Part shown: piece by piece, positions 8,981-19,210 of the stretch | How positions within the stretch are numbered: the first letter of the stretch is position 1 | Layout: each line of letters begins with the position of its first letter | Origin: Lachancea kluyveri NRRL Y-12651 | Lineage: Eukaryota > Ascomycota > Saccharomycetes > Saccharomycetales > Saccharomycetaceae | Length of the DNA: 64,000 bases | Reading direction: 5' to 3' | Assembly: GCA_000149225.2 (NCBI GenBank) | Contig: CM000689.1 | Span: 868,001 to 932,000 of the forward strand | The notes under the pieces: model-generated | What the model was told of the DNA's origin: nothing | The model's database searches: none | The model's input: only the letters and a program-made list of their open reading frames with translations | Translations under genes and position numbers: made by a program

Positions 8981-10255
8981 TTACTTCTTTTCCTTTGGCT
9001 TGGCGGGAACCAGTCTCTCCTTCTGGCCCCAGACCAACTTGTGTGGCTTCATAAACTGGTCCAGTCTGGCGTCGTCCACCTGGGCCCTACGCTCTTGGAA
9101 AGAGCGAACAAACCCCTGCAAGGTTTCGATACACATCTTTTTCATCTCACCGCTCAACAACTCGCCGGACTTGTACTTGTCGTAGCACTCTTTCAACAGC
9201 TCGTCGTCGTCTTTGAAAAAGCTCAGGTACTGGTACGCCACGTCAACGTCTGGGTTACCACCGTGCTTTCTGTGGTCCTCGATGGTCACCTGGCCACCGC
9301 TGAAGGCGTACTTGTTGATCTTCTTTTGGATCTGCTTTGGGGTGTCGGTCATGAAGATCGCGGTGGTGTCGTCGGAAGCGCTCATCTTTGTCGTGGAGCC
9401 CTGCAAGGCCGGAAAGAACCTCGAGTGGATCAAGGATGGCTTGGCAAACTTTAGTTTGTCAGCGACATCCCTGCACACCCTGAAGTAGGGGTCCTGGTCG
9501 ATAGCGCACGGGATCAGGCATGGCGTCTTGTTTGGCAGGCCCAGCACGTCGGGGAACGAGCTTGGGAACGCGGAGGCGATCTGGATCGAGGCAAAATGGA
9601 TCTTACCGATGTTGTCGGAGTCGGTGAACCCAAACACGGCCTTGGCTGTGGAGCCGGTGATCTGTCTCGAGACACGCACGATGGTCTCATAGAAGCCCCC
9701 ACCGACGTACTGCAGGTCGCTGAAGATAAAGGTGTTTTCCGGGTTGAAGCCAACCGCAACAATGTCCTTGGCGTTTTCACGCGCATACTTCTTGACGTCT
9801 TCGACCGTCAGTTTGTGTTTGAAGAGAAACTTTTCGTCGTCCGTCAGCTCGATGACCAGCGGAACGTCAAACACTTCCTGCAGCCACTTGGTGAAGATGA
9901 ATGGCACCATGTGGCCCAGGTGCATCGAGTCGGATGAGGGGCCTCTTCCCGTGTACAGAAAGAAAGGCTTGCCCTGTTCGTACAGGTCCAGGATTTTAGT
10001 AAAGTCACGCTCGCTGAAGAAGACACCCTTGCGCAGGAAGTGGTGTGGTTTCTGGCCGGTCACTGCTTCGAACCTAGCCAGTGTCTCGTCACTGATTGGC
10101 CTGGTGCCAAACTGCTTGATCAACTTTTCGTAGTCGATGGACTGAGCGACACCGTTTTCGTCAACGGCACCCTCCACGTCCCAGGGAGTGACCTTTTGCT
10201 CTTTGTTTTCGGTGGACAGGGATTGCAACTGCTGTGTCACTTGCTCGGTTGACAT
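8981..10255 (-). CDS. WRS1: Cytosolic tryptophanyl-tRNA synthetase
   Basis: A 424-residue class I aminoacyl-tRNA synthetase (S. cerevisiae Wrs1 432) that charges tRNA-Trp with tryptophan. The HIGH-type motif is HLGH in SMHLGHMVPF, and the KMSKS-type motif is KMSAS in STTKMSASDDTTAIF. The protein ends in the lysine-rich tail PAKPKEKK. The ATG at 10255 begins MSTEQVTQQLQSL; the reading frame is open upstream to 10399 but that part is Asn-rich and unconserved. It diverges from VPS60 over 300 bp and keeps YOL097C order between SDD3 and COQ3. Confidence 0.96.
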   Translation of the reverse strand: MSTEQVTQQLQSLSTENKEQKVTPWDVEGAVDENGVAQSIDYEKLIKQFGTRPISDETLARFEAVTGQKPHHFLRKGVFFSERDFTKILDLYEQGKPFFLYTGRGPSSDSMHLGHMVPFIFTKWLQEVFDVPLVIELTDDEKFLFKHKLTVEDVKKYARENAKDIVAVGFNPENTFIFSDLQYVGGGFYETIVRVSRQITGSTAKAVFGFTDSDNIGKIHFASIQIASAFPSSFPDVLGLPNKTPCLIPCAIDQDPYFRVCRDVADKLKFAKPSLIHSRFFPALQGSTTKMSASDDTTAIFMTDTPKQIQKKINKYAFSGGQVTIEDHRKHGGNPDVDVAYQYLSFFKDDDELLKECYDKYKSGELLSGEMKKMCIETLQGFVRSFQERRAQVDDARLDQFMKPHKLVWGQKERLVPAKPKEKK

Positions 10256-10555
10256 GTTGTTGTTGTTGTTGTTGCGTTTGGTTTTGATGTGTTCTGCTAT
10301 GCTCTTGCTTGAAAAGATCTCACTCGTTCGAGCGCCTTTCAGACACTTTTCGCTAGTCGGCCCTCTCTGGCCGTCTGTCATCCATCCATCGCATCGCATG
10401 AAAACCAGAAAGAAAAGAAAAAATTTTCCGGTCGCTTCCCACGGGGCGTATCCGCTCCCTTTAAAACGTAGAAATTAAAGTCAGCTTTATTGACAGGAGC
10501 CTTTATCTGTGGGTGGACTTTGCCAAAGCAGCACCCAGCACCGAGCAAGCCACAC
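10256..10555. other. Divergent promoter WRS1 / VPS60
   Basis: This 300 bp gap separates two divergent starts. A short TTG triplet run (10257-10274) touches the WRS1 start. I identified no protein-binding site. Confidence 0.4.
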
Positions 10556-11239
10556 ATGAACAGGATATTTGGATACGGCAAGGGCCAGAACAGCGACCAG
10601 CTGCTGAAGGATTCGCAAAAGTCCATGAACGACGCACAGCAGGGCATGCAACAGCGTATTTCCAACCTTGATACACAAATAGCACAGCTCAACTCACAGC
10701 TGCAGACGCTGCAGAAAAAGATTGCATCCAACAAGTCGCCTGCAGGCCAGCGGCCACTGCGGGCCCGTGCAATCAAGCTTTTGAACAAGCGCAAACAGCT
10801 CGAGTCCATGCGGGACCAGTTGGACTCGCAGTCGTGGTCCATGTCCCAGGCACAGATGACCACCGACAACCTCCACAACACCATGGTCACGGTGAATGCG
10901 TTGAAACAGACCAACAAGGCATTGAAGCAGCAATACGGCAAGATCAACGTTGACAAGTTGCAGGACATGCAGGACGAGATGCTCGACCTCATAGAACAGG
11001 GCGAGGAGTTGCAGCAGGTGCTGGCCATGAATGGAGAGCAGGACCTGGACGACATCAGCGAGAGCGAGCTGGACGCAGAACTCGAGGCGCTGCAGGAGGA
11101 CAATTTTGGCGAGGATCTGCTGCTGGAGGACTTTGGCGCCGAGTCCGGCGAGCTGCCAACCTACCTGTCCTCGACAGTGCCCAAGTTTGTGGACGAGGAG
11201 CCCGAGGAGCTGCCAAAAAACCTGGAAACAGCAACCTAG
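10556..11239 (+). CDS. VPS60: ESCRT-III-like protein Vps60 (Snf7 family)
   Basis: A 227-residue charged coiled-coil protein of the Snf7/CHMP5 family, which acts with ESCRT-III and Vta1-Vps4 on endosomes during multivesicular body sorting. It starts MNRIFGYGKG, identical in layout to S. cerevisiae Vps60. It keeps the conserved core SWSMSQAQMTTDNL and the block YGKINVDKLQDMQDEMLDL. The acidic C-terminal third contains DDISESELDAELEAL, as in the family. The frame is open upstream to 10490, but ATG 10556 is the conserved start. The stop lies 58 bp from the convergent COQ3 stop. Confidence 0.95.
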   Translation: MNRIFGYGKGQNSDQLLKDSQKSMNDAQQGMQQRISNLDTQIAQLNSQLQTLQKKIASNKSPAGQRPLRARAIKLLNKRKQLESMRDQLDSQSWSMSQAQMTTDNLHNTMVTVNALKQTNKALKQQYGKINVDKLQDMQDEMLDLIEQGEELQQVLAMNGEQDLDDISESELDAELEALQEDNFGEDLLLEDFGAESGELPTYLSSTVPKFVDEEPEELPKNLETAT

Positions 11240-11297
11240 TTTGAGCTATTTACACGAGAGAGGGGACATATGTATGTATACGTATTTGGGTTTAAAT

Positions 11298-12281
11298 TCA
11301 TTTCAGCTTTCTGATCGCCATAAAGTAGTTTCCGATGTCGCTGCAGTCGTGGGTGACCCAGCCCTGCAGCGGGAAGTACATCGCGCCCTTCAGGTTCACC
11401 AGTTCGAACTGGCCGGGCTTGTTTTGCGAAAACCAGTCCACAATCTCTCTTGAGTCGATGTACTTTTCCAGGTGATGCGTGCCGTCCGGCACAATGCCCA
11501 GGACTTTTTCCGCCATGAATATCGTGGTGAACCAGGAGACAAAGTCTCTGTTGATGGTGCTGAGGAACAAGAAGCCCTCGGGCTTGAGCTTGTCCCAGGA
11601 GTGTGCCAGGATGTCGCGGGGCGAGTCCACGTGCTCCAGCATCTCGAACATGGTGACGATGTCGTACACGCCGGCCACCTGCTCGAGCGGTTTCAACTGG
11701 TAGTCCAGCTTGCTCTCGAGCATTGGGTCCAGCAGCTTGTGCCCGCGGGCCACCTCGATAACTTCCGGGGTCAGATCTATTGCGGTGACGTGCTGGACAA
11801 AGGGCAGCCTGGCCACGGACTCTGCCAGAATGCCGCCGCCACACCCAATGTCCAGCACGGTGTAGCTCTTGGAAGCCAGCTGGCTGCGTATCTCTGCCTG
11901 CAGTTCCCGGTCAACCTCTTGCACGACTGGTGCTGGAAGATGGTCTTTGTAGTTGAAGCCAGGGACGTAGATATCGGGGTTGGCGATCTTTACCTGCGAT
12001 TGCAAGGTTGACTGGAAGAAATCCAGCCTGGCGAGGTTCATCTTGTGCAGAATCCGCTGTGGGCCGTTGGTGTCCCACCAGGAGGGTGCCAGCTGCTGGA
12101 AGTGGGATATTTCATCCTGAGAGACGCCTGTAGCGGCAGTGACAGAGGCAGCAGCCGCAGAACCAGCACCAGCAGCACTAGCGTGTGTGGATGTGAGTTT
12201 AGGCTTTGCGGCACCAGTAAAAAGTGCGGGATTGTATTTTGGGCTCGTCGAGTAAGCTCTCCTGGCTAATTGCTTCAGCAT
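11298..12281 (-). CDS. COQ3: Coenzyme Q O-methyltransferase Coq3
   Basis: A 327-residue SAM-dependent methyltransferase that carries out both O-methylation steps of ubiquinone synthesis in the mitochondrial matrix. The N-terminal 50 residues (MLKQLARRAYSTSP, then an Ala/Ser/Thr-rich linker) look like a mitochondrial presequence. SAM motif I is VLDIGCGGG at 142-150. Other conserved blocks are the FQQLAPSWWDTNGPQRILHKMN entry region near residue 61 and EMLEHVDSP. Length is near normal (S. cerevisiae about 312-316), the extra being in the presequence linker. It diverges from VPS72 and keeps YOL096C order. Confidence 0.96.
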   Translation of the reverse strand: MLKQLARRAYSTSPKYNPALFTGAAKPKLTSTHASAAGAGSAAAASVTAATGVSQDEISHFQQLAPSWWDTNGPQRILHKMNLARLDFFQSTLQSQVKIANPDIYVPGFNYKDHLPAPVVQEVDRELQAEIRSQLASKSYTVLDIGCGGGILAESVARLPFVQHVTAIDLTPEVIEVARGHKLLDPMLESKLDYQLKPLEQVAGVYDIVTMFEMLEHVDSPRDILAHSWDKLKPEGFLFLSTINRDFVSWFTTIFMAEKVLGIVPDGTHHLEKYIDSREIVDWFSQNKPGQFELVNLKGAMYFPLQGWVTHDCSDIGNYFMAIRKLK

Positions 12282-12533
12282 GCTTGGTTCAATTGAGTAG
12301 TTTTGAAGTTTCAGAGACTTTGCTGGTGCTCCCTTTTTCCTTTTTCTTGTTCTTTCTCGCTGTATCTCTCCCTTTTGCTTCAGGATGCCTTTTTTTTTTT
12401 TTTTTTTTTTTCCTTCCTACTTTCGTTTCCGACAAACTTTTGAATTGCATATCAAACAAAGAAGTTTGAGAAACAGAGCAAAGGAGCATTCCAAATAGTG
12501 GCAGAAAAGATCGATACAATCACTGGAGGAGAG

Positions 12534-14699
12534 ATGAGCAGCGACAACGAAAATTCGAGCCTTGTAGCCACTCGTTCCCGTCGTGCCAATGCCGGAAACA
12601 AAATGAAAAAGCTACTGGAGCAAGAGCTACAAGAGATGCAGGAGCGTGCTCCCAGCGCAGCATTGGAGGCCGCAGACCAAGACGACATCAACCTGCTGTT
12701 CCAAGAGGAGGAAGATGACCAGGAATTTACAATTGACGACAGAAAACGTGATGAAGACGAGCTGTTTAGCGATTCCGGCGATGAAAGTGACGGCGCTGAT
12801 GAGGATGACGAGGAACATGAGTTGGAGAGACAAGAACGCAAGCGGCGCAAGCTAGCCAGCAGAAAAAAGATCCCGGTGATCAGAAGGCGTGCAGAAAAGG
12901 AGGAAAAGCCCAAAAAGCCCCAGTATGAGCAACCGAGCGCCGAGAGCTTGCTGCTGCGGTCCAGGCGTACCTCCAAGAGATCGTCTGTTGTGGCAAACAA
13001 GCTACAGGTTTACCAGAAACTAACAGAGGCGGAAAAGAAGCGCAAGGAGATCCGGGAACGCATACAAAGACAGAAGGAAAAACAAGGGCACCAGGAGCTC
13101 ACGCAGGAGGATCGGCTAAGGCAGGCCTTAGACACCGAGCGTATCAACTTGCTGAGCTTGAACAAGTACAAAGAGCAGGAGCTCAGCAAGAAGCAAAACA
13201 GAATGGCCATGCAGTTGCGCAACCGGTCAAAGTTTGTGCCTGGCGAGCTGGTACTGAGCGTGGTGAGTGCCGAATGGCGCGTGACACCGGTGATGGAGGT
13301 CAAGGATCACGAGCACTGGCAACAGCAGCTCGCAAGGAGAACCAAGAAGAAGAAAAAGTACACCAAAAAGAGGAAAGAGCCGCAAGAACGGGAAGGAGGC
13401 TCTGCCACGGAGGCCAAGGCTGAGATTGGGGACAAAACTGGGACAGATGGCATCCAGAAAACGCCAGAAAGGGACGAAAGCACGAGTATAGACAGCGCTG
13501 TGCTGGCAGAAGCCGACAATCCCGACAACAGAGAGGAAGCCGTGGCAGCAACGCATGTCGGCAAGGAGACAGACGCTCTGCCCACTCACAACGCCAACCA
13601 GCATCCGGAGGCCGATGTCCAAAGTGAAAACGAGCCAACGGCAAAAGTTTCCGAGCCCCAAGACAGCAGGTTGGTAACGCCAACCGAAACGCATGTCAAC
13701 CAGGAATGTTCCGCAGAAAACACGGACCATAGCGAGTCGCCACGCACATCAACCACCATACTGGTGGCGCATCCTACAGAACAGTCTGCGAACCTGCCGC
13801 ATAACGACCAAGGTACCTCTGCACACACGGAGCCGGTTGACGGCGAATGCTCAACTTCTCCGCCAAGCGACCAGCAGGATAGACCCAGGCAGGTTTCCTT
13901 TGCGGTCGAAGACGACATTGCAATAATTGACTTCGAAGAGCCGCCTTCAAACATCGGGCCCTCCAAAGAGCCATCCTCTGAGCCGGCTAGCATCGCGGAG
14001 ACTAGCGCACAGGACGTCAAACTGGAAAACACACCCGAGCTCACCAACGATGAGGACACCCACGACGACACGGGGCTAGAACCAGAGACAGAAGAAGAGC
14101 CCGTGTTTGAGGGCCCCGAACAGAGGGTCGGCAAGGAGTTTCTCACCCTGTACACGTATCCTGAGGGCGCAGTCAAGCCGCAGGACGTTCGCGCCACCAT
14201 CTTTGGCGAAGAAGCGTTGTACTTGCCCAGTCGTCGCTCTCAAGAGGTGGAGACCATTTTCAAAAGCACCAAAGAGGAACTGACGCAGGACAGCAACAGC
14301 ATCTTGCCATCCACGGTACTCCCCGACCTCACCATCCTGGACAAGTTCCCAGCGTTTGGCGAATACGACAGGAAGCTGTCGCAGGATGTTGCCATAGAGG
14401 CCAACAAGGAACTAAAGATTGAGATAAAGACACAGGCCCCAACAGGCGTCTTTCTGCCAAATGGCGTGAGAAAAAAGTGTCTGATCACCAACAAGGACAG
14501 CCAGTACTTTGACCCAAAGAACGGTGTCCCGTACTCTGACGTGGAGGCGTACAAGACGATCCAGGAACTCCAAGACCCAATCGGCACCGGCACCGAGGAG
14601 GAGCCGTCGCCCAGGTACCAATGGTTTGGGTTTGGCCGTGGCGGCATCTACCTGGACGTGAGCCAGAGGCCGGCAAGAGGCGTTCCGGAGAACTTCTGA
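12534..14699 (+). CDS. VPS72: SWR1 complex subunit Vps72 (YL1 family)
   Basis: A 721-residue protein of the YL1 family (S. cerevisiae 795). Vps72/Swc2 binds H2A.Z-H2B and helps SWR1 exchange it into nucleosomes. The start is the ATG at 12534, giving MSSDNENSSLVATRSRRANAGNKM, which aligns with the known MSDEDSNDPLMVTRARRATAGNK start. The reading frame continues upstream without an ATG. Residues 1-130 alternate acidic and basic patches (the histone-binding region), then coiled-coil-prone charged sequence, then a long unconserved Ser/Thr/Glu-rich linker. The YL1 C-terminal domain is visible around 645-685 (KKCLITNKDSQYFDPKNG). The 3' end faces HMI1 with 135 bp between. Confidence 0.93.
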   Translation: MSSDNENSSLVATRSRRANAGNKMKKLLEQELQEMQERAPSAALEAADQDDINLLFQEEEDDQEFTIDDRKRDEDELFSDSGDESDGADEDDEEHELERQERKRRKLASRKKIPVIRRRAEKEEKPKKPQYEQPSAESLLLRSRRTSKRSSVVANKLQVYQKLTEAEKKRKEIRERIQRQKEKQGHQELTQEDRLRQALDTERINLLSLNKYKEQELSKKQNRMAMQLRNRSKFVPGELVLSVVSAEWRVTPVMEVKDHEHWQQQLARRTKKKKKYTKKRKEPQEREGGSATEAKAEIGDKTGTDGIQKTPERDESTSIDSAVLAEADNPDNREEAVAATHVGKETDALPTHNANQHPEADVQSENEPTAKVSEPQDSRLVTPTETHVNQECSAENTDHSESPRTSTTILVAHPTEQSANLPHNDQGTSAHTEPVDGECSTSPPSDQQDRPRQVSFAVEDDIAIIDFEEPPSNIGPSKEPSSEPASIAETSAQDVKLENTPELTNDEDTHDDTGLEPETEEEPVFEGPEQRVGKEFLTLYTYPEGAVKPQDVRATIFGEEALYLPSRRSQEVETIFKSTKEELTQDSNSILPSTVLPDLTILDKFPAFGEYDRKLSQDVAIEANKELKIEIKTQAPTGVFLPNGVRKKCLITNKDSQYFDPKNGVPYSDVEAYKTIQELQDPIGTGTEEEPSPRYQWFGFGRGGIYLDVSQRPARGVPENF

Positions 14700-14834
14700 A
14701 CCACAGACATGTGCAACCGCGACGTGCTGTGGTGCTCTCAGCTACGCCAGTGTTTATTTGTGTATGTGTTTATTTGGTTATGTGTTTGTTTGTTTCTTGT
14801 CTATCTCATTAGCCACTTCTTCTGCGCTGCGTGC

Positions 14835-17000
14835 CTACCTACTCAAATATTTACATGCCCTAGCAACTTTTCCTAGTAGGGGCACAGTGCTGTAGCCCCT
14901 GACCCCGGACGCCAAGCCGTACTTTTTCTGCAGAAGATTGTACTTTTGCCAGTTGGAGGCTGCCCCAACAGAGCCCGGCCTGCACAGATCCTTGTTGTAG
15001 TATTGCCAGAAGGAATCATTGTGCAGCAACGGTAGGGCGTTTTGCGTCGCCAGAGTACCCAGTCTGCCGTGGGTCACATTGCTCAGGTAGAGCAGGTTTC
15101 TGGCCCTTGTCATCCCAACATAAAGGACGTTGTCCTCCATCGGGAACATGTTGTTGTAGCCGCCCAGCAAAAACACAATTGGGAATTCGAGTCCCTTTGA
15201 CGAATGGATCGTGGACAGCTTTACTGCGCCTAAACTGCCGGATTCCGTATGTGTGCTGGCCGCGTGGTTGTGCAAAACGATGCTCTGGTCGACATATGTC
15301 TCCAAGAACCACCCCAGGAGTGTCACATCCTCCGGCTTGTTCATCGCGCACAGCTTCATTGTCCTCAGCATTTCCACAAGATAGCCTCTGAGCTGGTTCC
15401 GCTCCTCGTTTGTGCTGCTTGCTAGCGGAGCGTACTCCATCTGGTGGGCCACCTCGCCGATTTTTGTCAGAACCGCTGTGGGGTCCGCCAGGCAGGGAAT
15501 GGAACCGTCTTCAACTAACGGCGTCAACAGGTTTATGTAGTTGACAATTTTTCTCTTGTTGGTGATACGGGCAGCCCAACCGCTGGATGGTGTTTTCGAA
15601 AGGTAGTCCCAAAGCGAGATGCCCAGCCTGTTGCACTCCAGATACAAGGCCTGGATGGACTGGTTGCCAACACCGTGCAGAGCACTAAGTGTCACTATGA
15701 CGCTAAAGTCACTGCGTTTTTTGCACTCCAGAGGTGCTGTTTCTGCAAGTTTCCGTTCATCATGGACCAGCGAGACCACCTTGAGCAGGTCGATCAAAAA
15801 TCTGATTCGCTGGTCTGCCATCCAGTCTGGCTGCGACGTCAGCTTCTCGACGCGTATCCCGTAAGCATCCAGGTGTTCTGCGACTGCCTTGAGCTGGGCG
15901 TTGGTTCTTGTCAAGACGGCGATATCTGAAAGCCTGGCAGAGCCGCAGACCATGTGGCATATCTGATCTGTGACAAATTCCAACTCGTCCACGGGGTCCT
16001 GGATCCGTGAAACCTGCGGGGTCAGGCCGCTTCGTGGCTTCACAACCAGAGCTGGGTTGTTTGTGGGCTGGGGCAACGACTTACCGATGATGTGGCCCGC
16101 CGCCTCGGTGATCTCAGGCGTGCATCTGAAGTTGTCGTACAGCTTCAACGTAATCAGCTTGTCTGCAGGCCTCATACCCTCCAATGCGCTCATGACTTTG
16201 CGGTTGCTGCCCAGGAATCCGTAGACGCTTTGGTTGACGTCGCCAAACATGATGAGCTGCCTGTCCACAGAGATCCTCACCAGCAGAGGCACCAGTGCCG
16301 GAAACAGGTCCTGGAACTCATCGACAATGATCACCTTGTACTTACCCAACAGGTCTCGGGTAAACTGCAGAGACTGGCCAAGGTCGTTTGGCGTTTCCAG
16401 GTATTGTGTGGCATGCACGATCAGGTCGTCGTTGGTCAGCACCTTGGAGTTTCTCATAATCTCCAGCACCTGCTCCATCGTGGAGTCCTTGACCCGGGTC
16501 CGGCTTGTCTGGTACTCGCGGAACAGCTTTTCAAACTCTCGAGATGACAGTACGTTAGCATAACGCCTGCCGCCACCGTTGTACTTTTTCCAAAAATCCT
16601 GCGGCAGAAGTTTCATCAGTCCTCTCCAGCCGTTCTCCTCGATGATGTTTATCAGACCCTCATTTTCAACCACAACTCTGTTGGCCAGCCCGTGAATCGT
16701 GTACACGCCGATCCTGCCCACCAGCTCGTCTAGCTCCTGGCTGGTGCGCTGGCCCTGGTTCAGGGAGTGGAAGACCTCCAGCAGGTTGCTGATGATGTTG
16801 TCTACCGCCTTGTTGGTCAGAGAGAGAACCAGCACCTCGTCGGGCTTAACTATGCCCCGTGAGACCAGGTCGTGTACTTTCAAAAGCAGCGTGTAGGTCT
16901 TGCCCGAGCCAGGGCCAGCCTCGACTTTTACGGTTGTCCTGGGAGCGTATGGATAATTGATCACATCCAATTGCGATGGAGTGGGTGTTTTCTGTGGCAT
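14835..17000 (-). CDS. HMI1: Mitochondrial DNA helicase Hmi1 (UvrD/Rep type)
   Basis: A 721-residue superfamily 1 3'-5' DNA helicase (S. cerevisiae 706) needed to keep wild-type mitochondrial DNA. Walker A is AGPGSGKT at 28-35 and motif II is DEFQD at 227-231. Other SF1 blocks are LTNKAVDNI, TIHGLANR, FGDVNQSVYGFLG, NFRCTPEI, TIHSSKGLEFPIVFLLGG and YVGMTRARNLLYL. Hmi1 is unusual in carrying its mitochondrial signal at the C-terminus. The basic, aromatic tail here (YGLASGVRGYSTVPLLGKVARACKYLSR, residues about 694-721) fits that, and there is no N-terminal presequence. The ATG at 17000 aligns with the known start. It keeps YOL095C order. Confidence 0.96.
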   Translation of the reverse strand: MPQKTPTPSQLDVINYPYAPRTTVKVEAGPGSGKTYTLLLKVHDLVSRGIVKPDEVLVLSLTNKAVDNIISNLLEVFHSLNQGQRTSQELDELVGRIGVYTIHGLANRVVVENEGLINIIEENGWRGLMKLLPQDFWKKYNGGGRRYANVLSSREFEKLFREYQTSRTRVKDSTMEQVLEIMRNSKVLTNDDLIVHATQYLETPNDLGQSLQFTRDLLGKYKVIIVDEFQDLFPALVPLLVRISVDRQLIMFGDVNQSVYGFLGSNRKVMSALEGMRPADKLITLKLYDNFRCTPEITEAAGHIIGKSLPQPTNNPALVVKPRSGLTPQVSRIQDPVDELEFVTDQICHMVCGSARLSDIAVLTRTNAQLKAVAEHLDAYGIRVEKLTSQPDWMADQRIRFLIDLLKVVSLVHDERKLAETAPLECKKRSDFSVIVTLSALHGVGNQSIQALYLECNRLGISLWDYLSKTPSSGWAARITNKRKIVNYINLLTPLVEDGSIPCLADPTAVLTKIGEVAHQMEYAPLASSTNEERNQLRGYLVEMLRTMKLCAMNKPEDVTLLGWFLETYVDQSIVLHNHAASTHTESGSLGAVKLSTIHSSKGLEFPIVFLLGGYNNMFPMEDNVLYVGMTRARNLLYLSNVTHGRLGTLATQNALPLLHNDSFWQYYNKDLCRPGSVGAASNWQKYNLLQKKYGLASGVRGYSTVPLLGKVARACKYLSR

Positions 17001-17401
17001 TGTGTTTTAAAAGTGCAGGCGGAGACTGGGCAGCCAAAGTGAGAGCAGTAGCACGCTGTATATATGTTTTTCGAAGCGCGATTGCGGTGGAGCCGGTTGC
17101 ATGCTACATAAAGGTGAGTTGTGTTTGAGGATGATACGAAAATTGAGAGATGCGCAGGGGGAAGGGGAGTGAGGAGAATACTGAAGAAGAGAAAAAAAAA
17201 AAATCTAAAACATAAACAAAGCAATGCCTCACAATCACAAGAGCTGGATTAAAACGAGTGGAGCGAGCAGAACAAGAAGAAAAAAAAACGTATAAATGTA
17301 TAAAAGTGTATCGGAATAACGCTAAAACTCTTTAAAGTCTGTAGAAATATGTGCATGTGCCTAGAAAAAACTCAAAGGGAAACCTCGAGTGGTGTACGTG
17401 C
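17001..17401. other. Intergenic region HMI1 promoter / VPS52 3' end
   Basis: A 401 bp gap upstream of HMI1 and downstream of VPS52, both on the minus strand. It has an A-rich run near 17191-17206 and another at 17280-17288. No gene was seen. Confidence 0.45.
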
Positions 17402-19210
17402 TCAGGACACCCTGGAAAAGGCTTCCACTAGTCCTTTCAAATGGCTTCTCGTCTCCTGGATAATCAAAGGTGTGGTTTCAGGACTGTCCCCGTCAAAAGA
17501 ACCGTTACTCGCAGACGCGTCCTGCTGCTGAAGCGCGTTGTACAGATACATGTAGTTGATCGCCAAAAACTTTTCCGGCGACTTGGTCTTCTTGCTGCAC
17601 TTGGTCATCACAGTCTCAAAGTCGTTTCTGATTCTCGTTATGGAGTTGTATAGCGGCTCCGACCGCTCGTCGATCAGCTCCTTGTGCGTGACGGACAGGG
17701 TCAAAATGCTCGTCAAGAACTTGGAAAACTGCACTGTCAACTCGTGGGGCGTGGCTAGCGGATCCCTGCTACCGCCCGGGAACCTGGCGACGCTGGTGGT
17801 GATGGCAACCTTTCTCAGGCTTTCGCACTGAAAGTCGACGAGCTGCTGAAACTTGGGCCACAGCAGTATCAGCTGGCCATCCAGGTGGTCGTCGACGATG
17901 GGGATCTTTCTCCTCTGGGCCTCAAACTGCAGGAAGTGTGCGATCCTGATGCTGATCAAAACACCAAAAATGTCAAATGTCGACGCTATCAACCGCCTGG
18001 TGTACTCCATTGCGCTCTCAAACGTCTGCTGGAAGATCTGTTCCAGTACGCCTCGCAGCTCCTCGATGTTGCTGCTGCCGTGCGCACTGGGCACCTGGAA
18101 AAAGTCGTTCAGAAACATAAACTCGACGGTGCAGTTGTCCAGGATGGCCAGGTTCAGGTTCTTGAACCCGGTCTCCAGAAAGTTCTGGCCGTGGTTGTTC
18201 TCGGCAATCTGCGAAACCATCACGGTGTTGTCTTCTTGGGTCAGAACCGACATTCTCTTATGGATTTGGAAGTAGTCGTTCACGGACTCGTCGGTGGCCA
18301 CGGCCGCCGAGTGCAGCACGGACTTGGAGTACCCGCCTAGCAGGTAGCTGGACAGCGCATACCCGTTCGCACCGCCGACAGGCGTCTTTGACAGCCCGTT
18401 CCCCAGCGCGTAGTTTTGGTCGATGGTGACAAACTGCATGATCGTCAGCGATCGAATGTAACGAGAAAAGTACTGGCCGTAGTACCACTTCATGGTGTAG
18501 GTGTAGGCCTGTCTCAACTCGAGCGCCAGGGAGAGGTTGTGCTCGGCAATGTACTGGAAGATCTCAGGCACGTCCAGGAGCTGCTTCTGAATCGCCTGCG
18601 AGGGCACCGTGTGGTGGTCTCTGAGAGACTTGATCCTGGTCACAATAAACTTTTTGCTCCTCTCCAGCACCACGACCTGGAGCAGTTCCAGCGTCTGCAC
18701 CAGTTGGGGAAAGTCGCTGGGCACCTGTGTGGAGTGTTTGTATTTCTCGTAGATCAGCTGCTTGTCCTTGATGAACGTGATGTTATCGGTCCACTCCGAG
18801 TCGATTTTACCGCGCAGTATCCCCTCGACCACCTGCGGCGGGATCACCAGGTCATTTACCACCGGGCTGATGTCTGCCAACTTTGCAGAGTTTTCTTTGA
18901 GCAGGGTGTTCAACTCTGATGACTTGCCTTTGATAAAATTCAGGTCCTGCGTCAGATGCACCAGCTGCTGGCCAAAGTTTGAGAGGTATTCTTCCAGTGG
19001 CGGAATAACATCCGCCAAGGTCTTTTGCACCTGGGCGTGTTTCTGCTGCAGTGAGGCGAGTTCACCCAGCAGAGAAGGATTGACTTGTGCACCGCGGGTT
19101 TTGGAGTGCAAGAGGTACGACTCTATGGGGTCCACGCCGTCGGCGGCATCACTGTTTGCGTCTGCAAGGCTCTTGCAGTCAATGCCTAGCACATTGCTCA
19201 ATACTTCCAT
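17402..19210 (-). CDS. VPS52: GARP complex subunit Vps52
   Basis: A 602-residue subunit (S. cerevisiae 641) of the Golgi-associated retrograde protein tether (Vps51-54), which captures endosome-derived vesicles at the late Golgi. It starts MEVLSNVLGIDC. The N-terminal 150 residues are coiled-coil (LLGELASLQQKHAQVQKTLADV), and the Vps52/Sac2 core follows (LRDHHTVPSQAIQKQLLDVPEIFQYIAEHN, near residues 200-230). The open frame continues upstream to 19444 through simple sequence without family resemblance, so ATG 19210 is used. It belongs to the YDR track (YDR484W) between HMI1 and RFC4 of the YOL track. Confidence 0.95.
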   Translation of the reverse strand: MEVLSNVLGIDCKSLADANSDAADGVDPIESYLLHSKTRGAQVNPSLLGELASLQQKHAQVQKTLADVIPPLEEYLSNFGQQLVHLTQDLNFIKGKSSELNTLLKENSAKLADISPVVNDLVIPPQVVEGILRGKIDSEWTDNITFIKDKQLIYEKYKHSTQVPSDFPQLVQTLELLQVVVLERSKKFIVTRIKSLRDHHTVPSQAIQKQLLDVPEIFQYIAEHNLSLALELRQAYTYTMKWYYGQYFSRYIRSLTIMQFVTIDQNYALGNGLSKTPVGGANGYALSSYLLGGYSKSVLHSAAVATDESVNDYFQIHKRMSVLTQEDNTVMVSQIAENNHGQNFLETGFKNLNLAILDNCTVEFMFLNDFFQVPSAHGSSNIEELRGVLEQIFQQTFESAMEYTRRLIASTFDIFGVLISIRIAHFLQFEAQRRKIPIVDDHLDGQLILLWPKFQQLVDFQCESLRKVAITTSVARFPGGSRDPLATPHELTVQFSKFLTSILTLSVTHKELIDERSEPLYNSITRIRNDFETVMTKCSKKTKSPEKFLAINYMYLYNALQQQDASASNGSFDGDSPETTPLIIQETRSHLKGLVEAFSRVS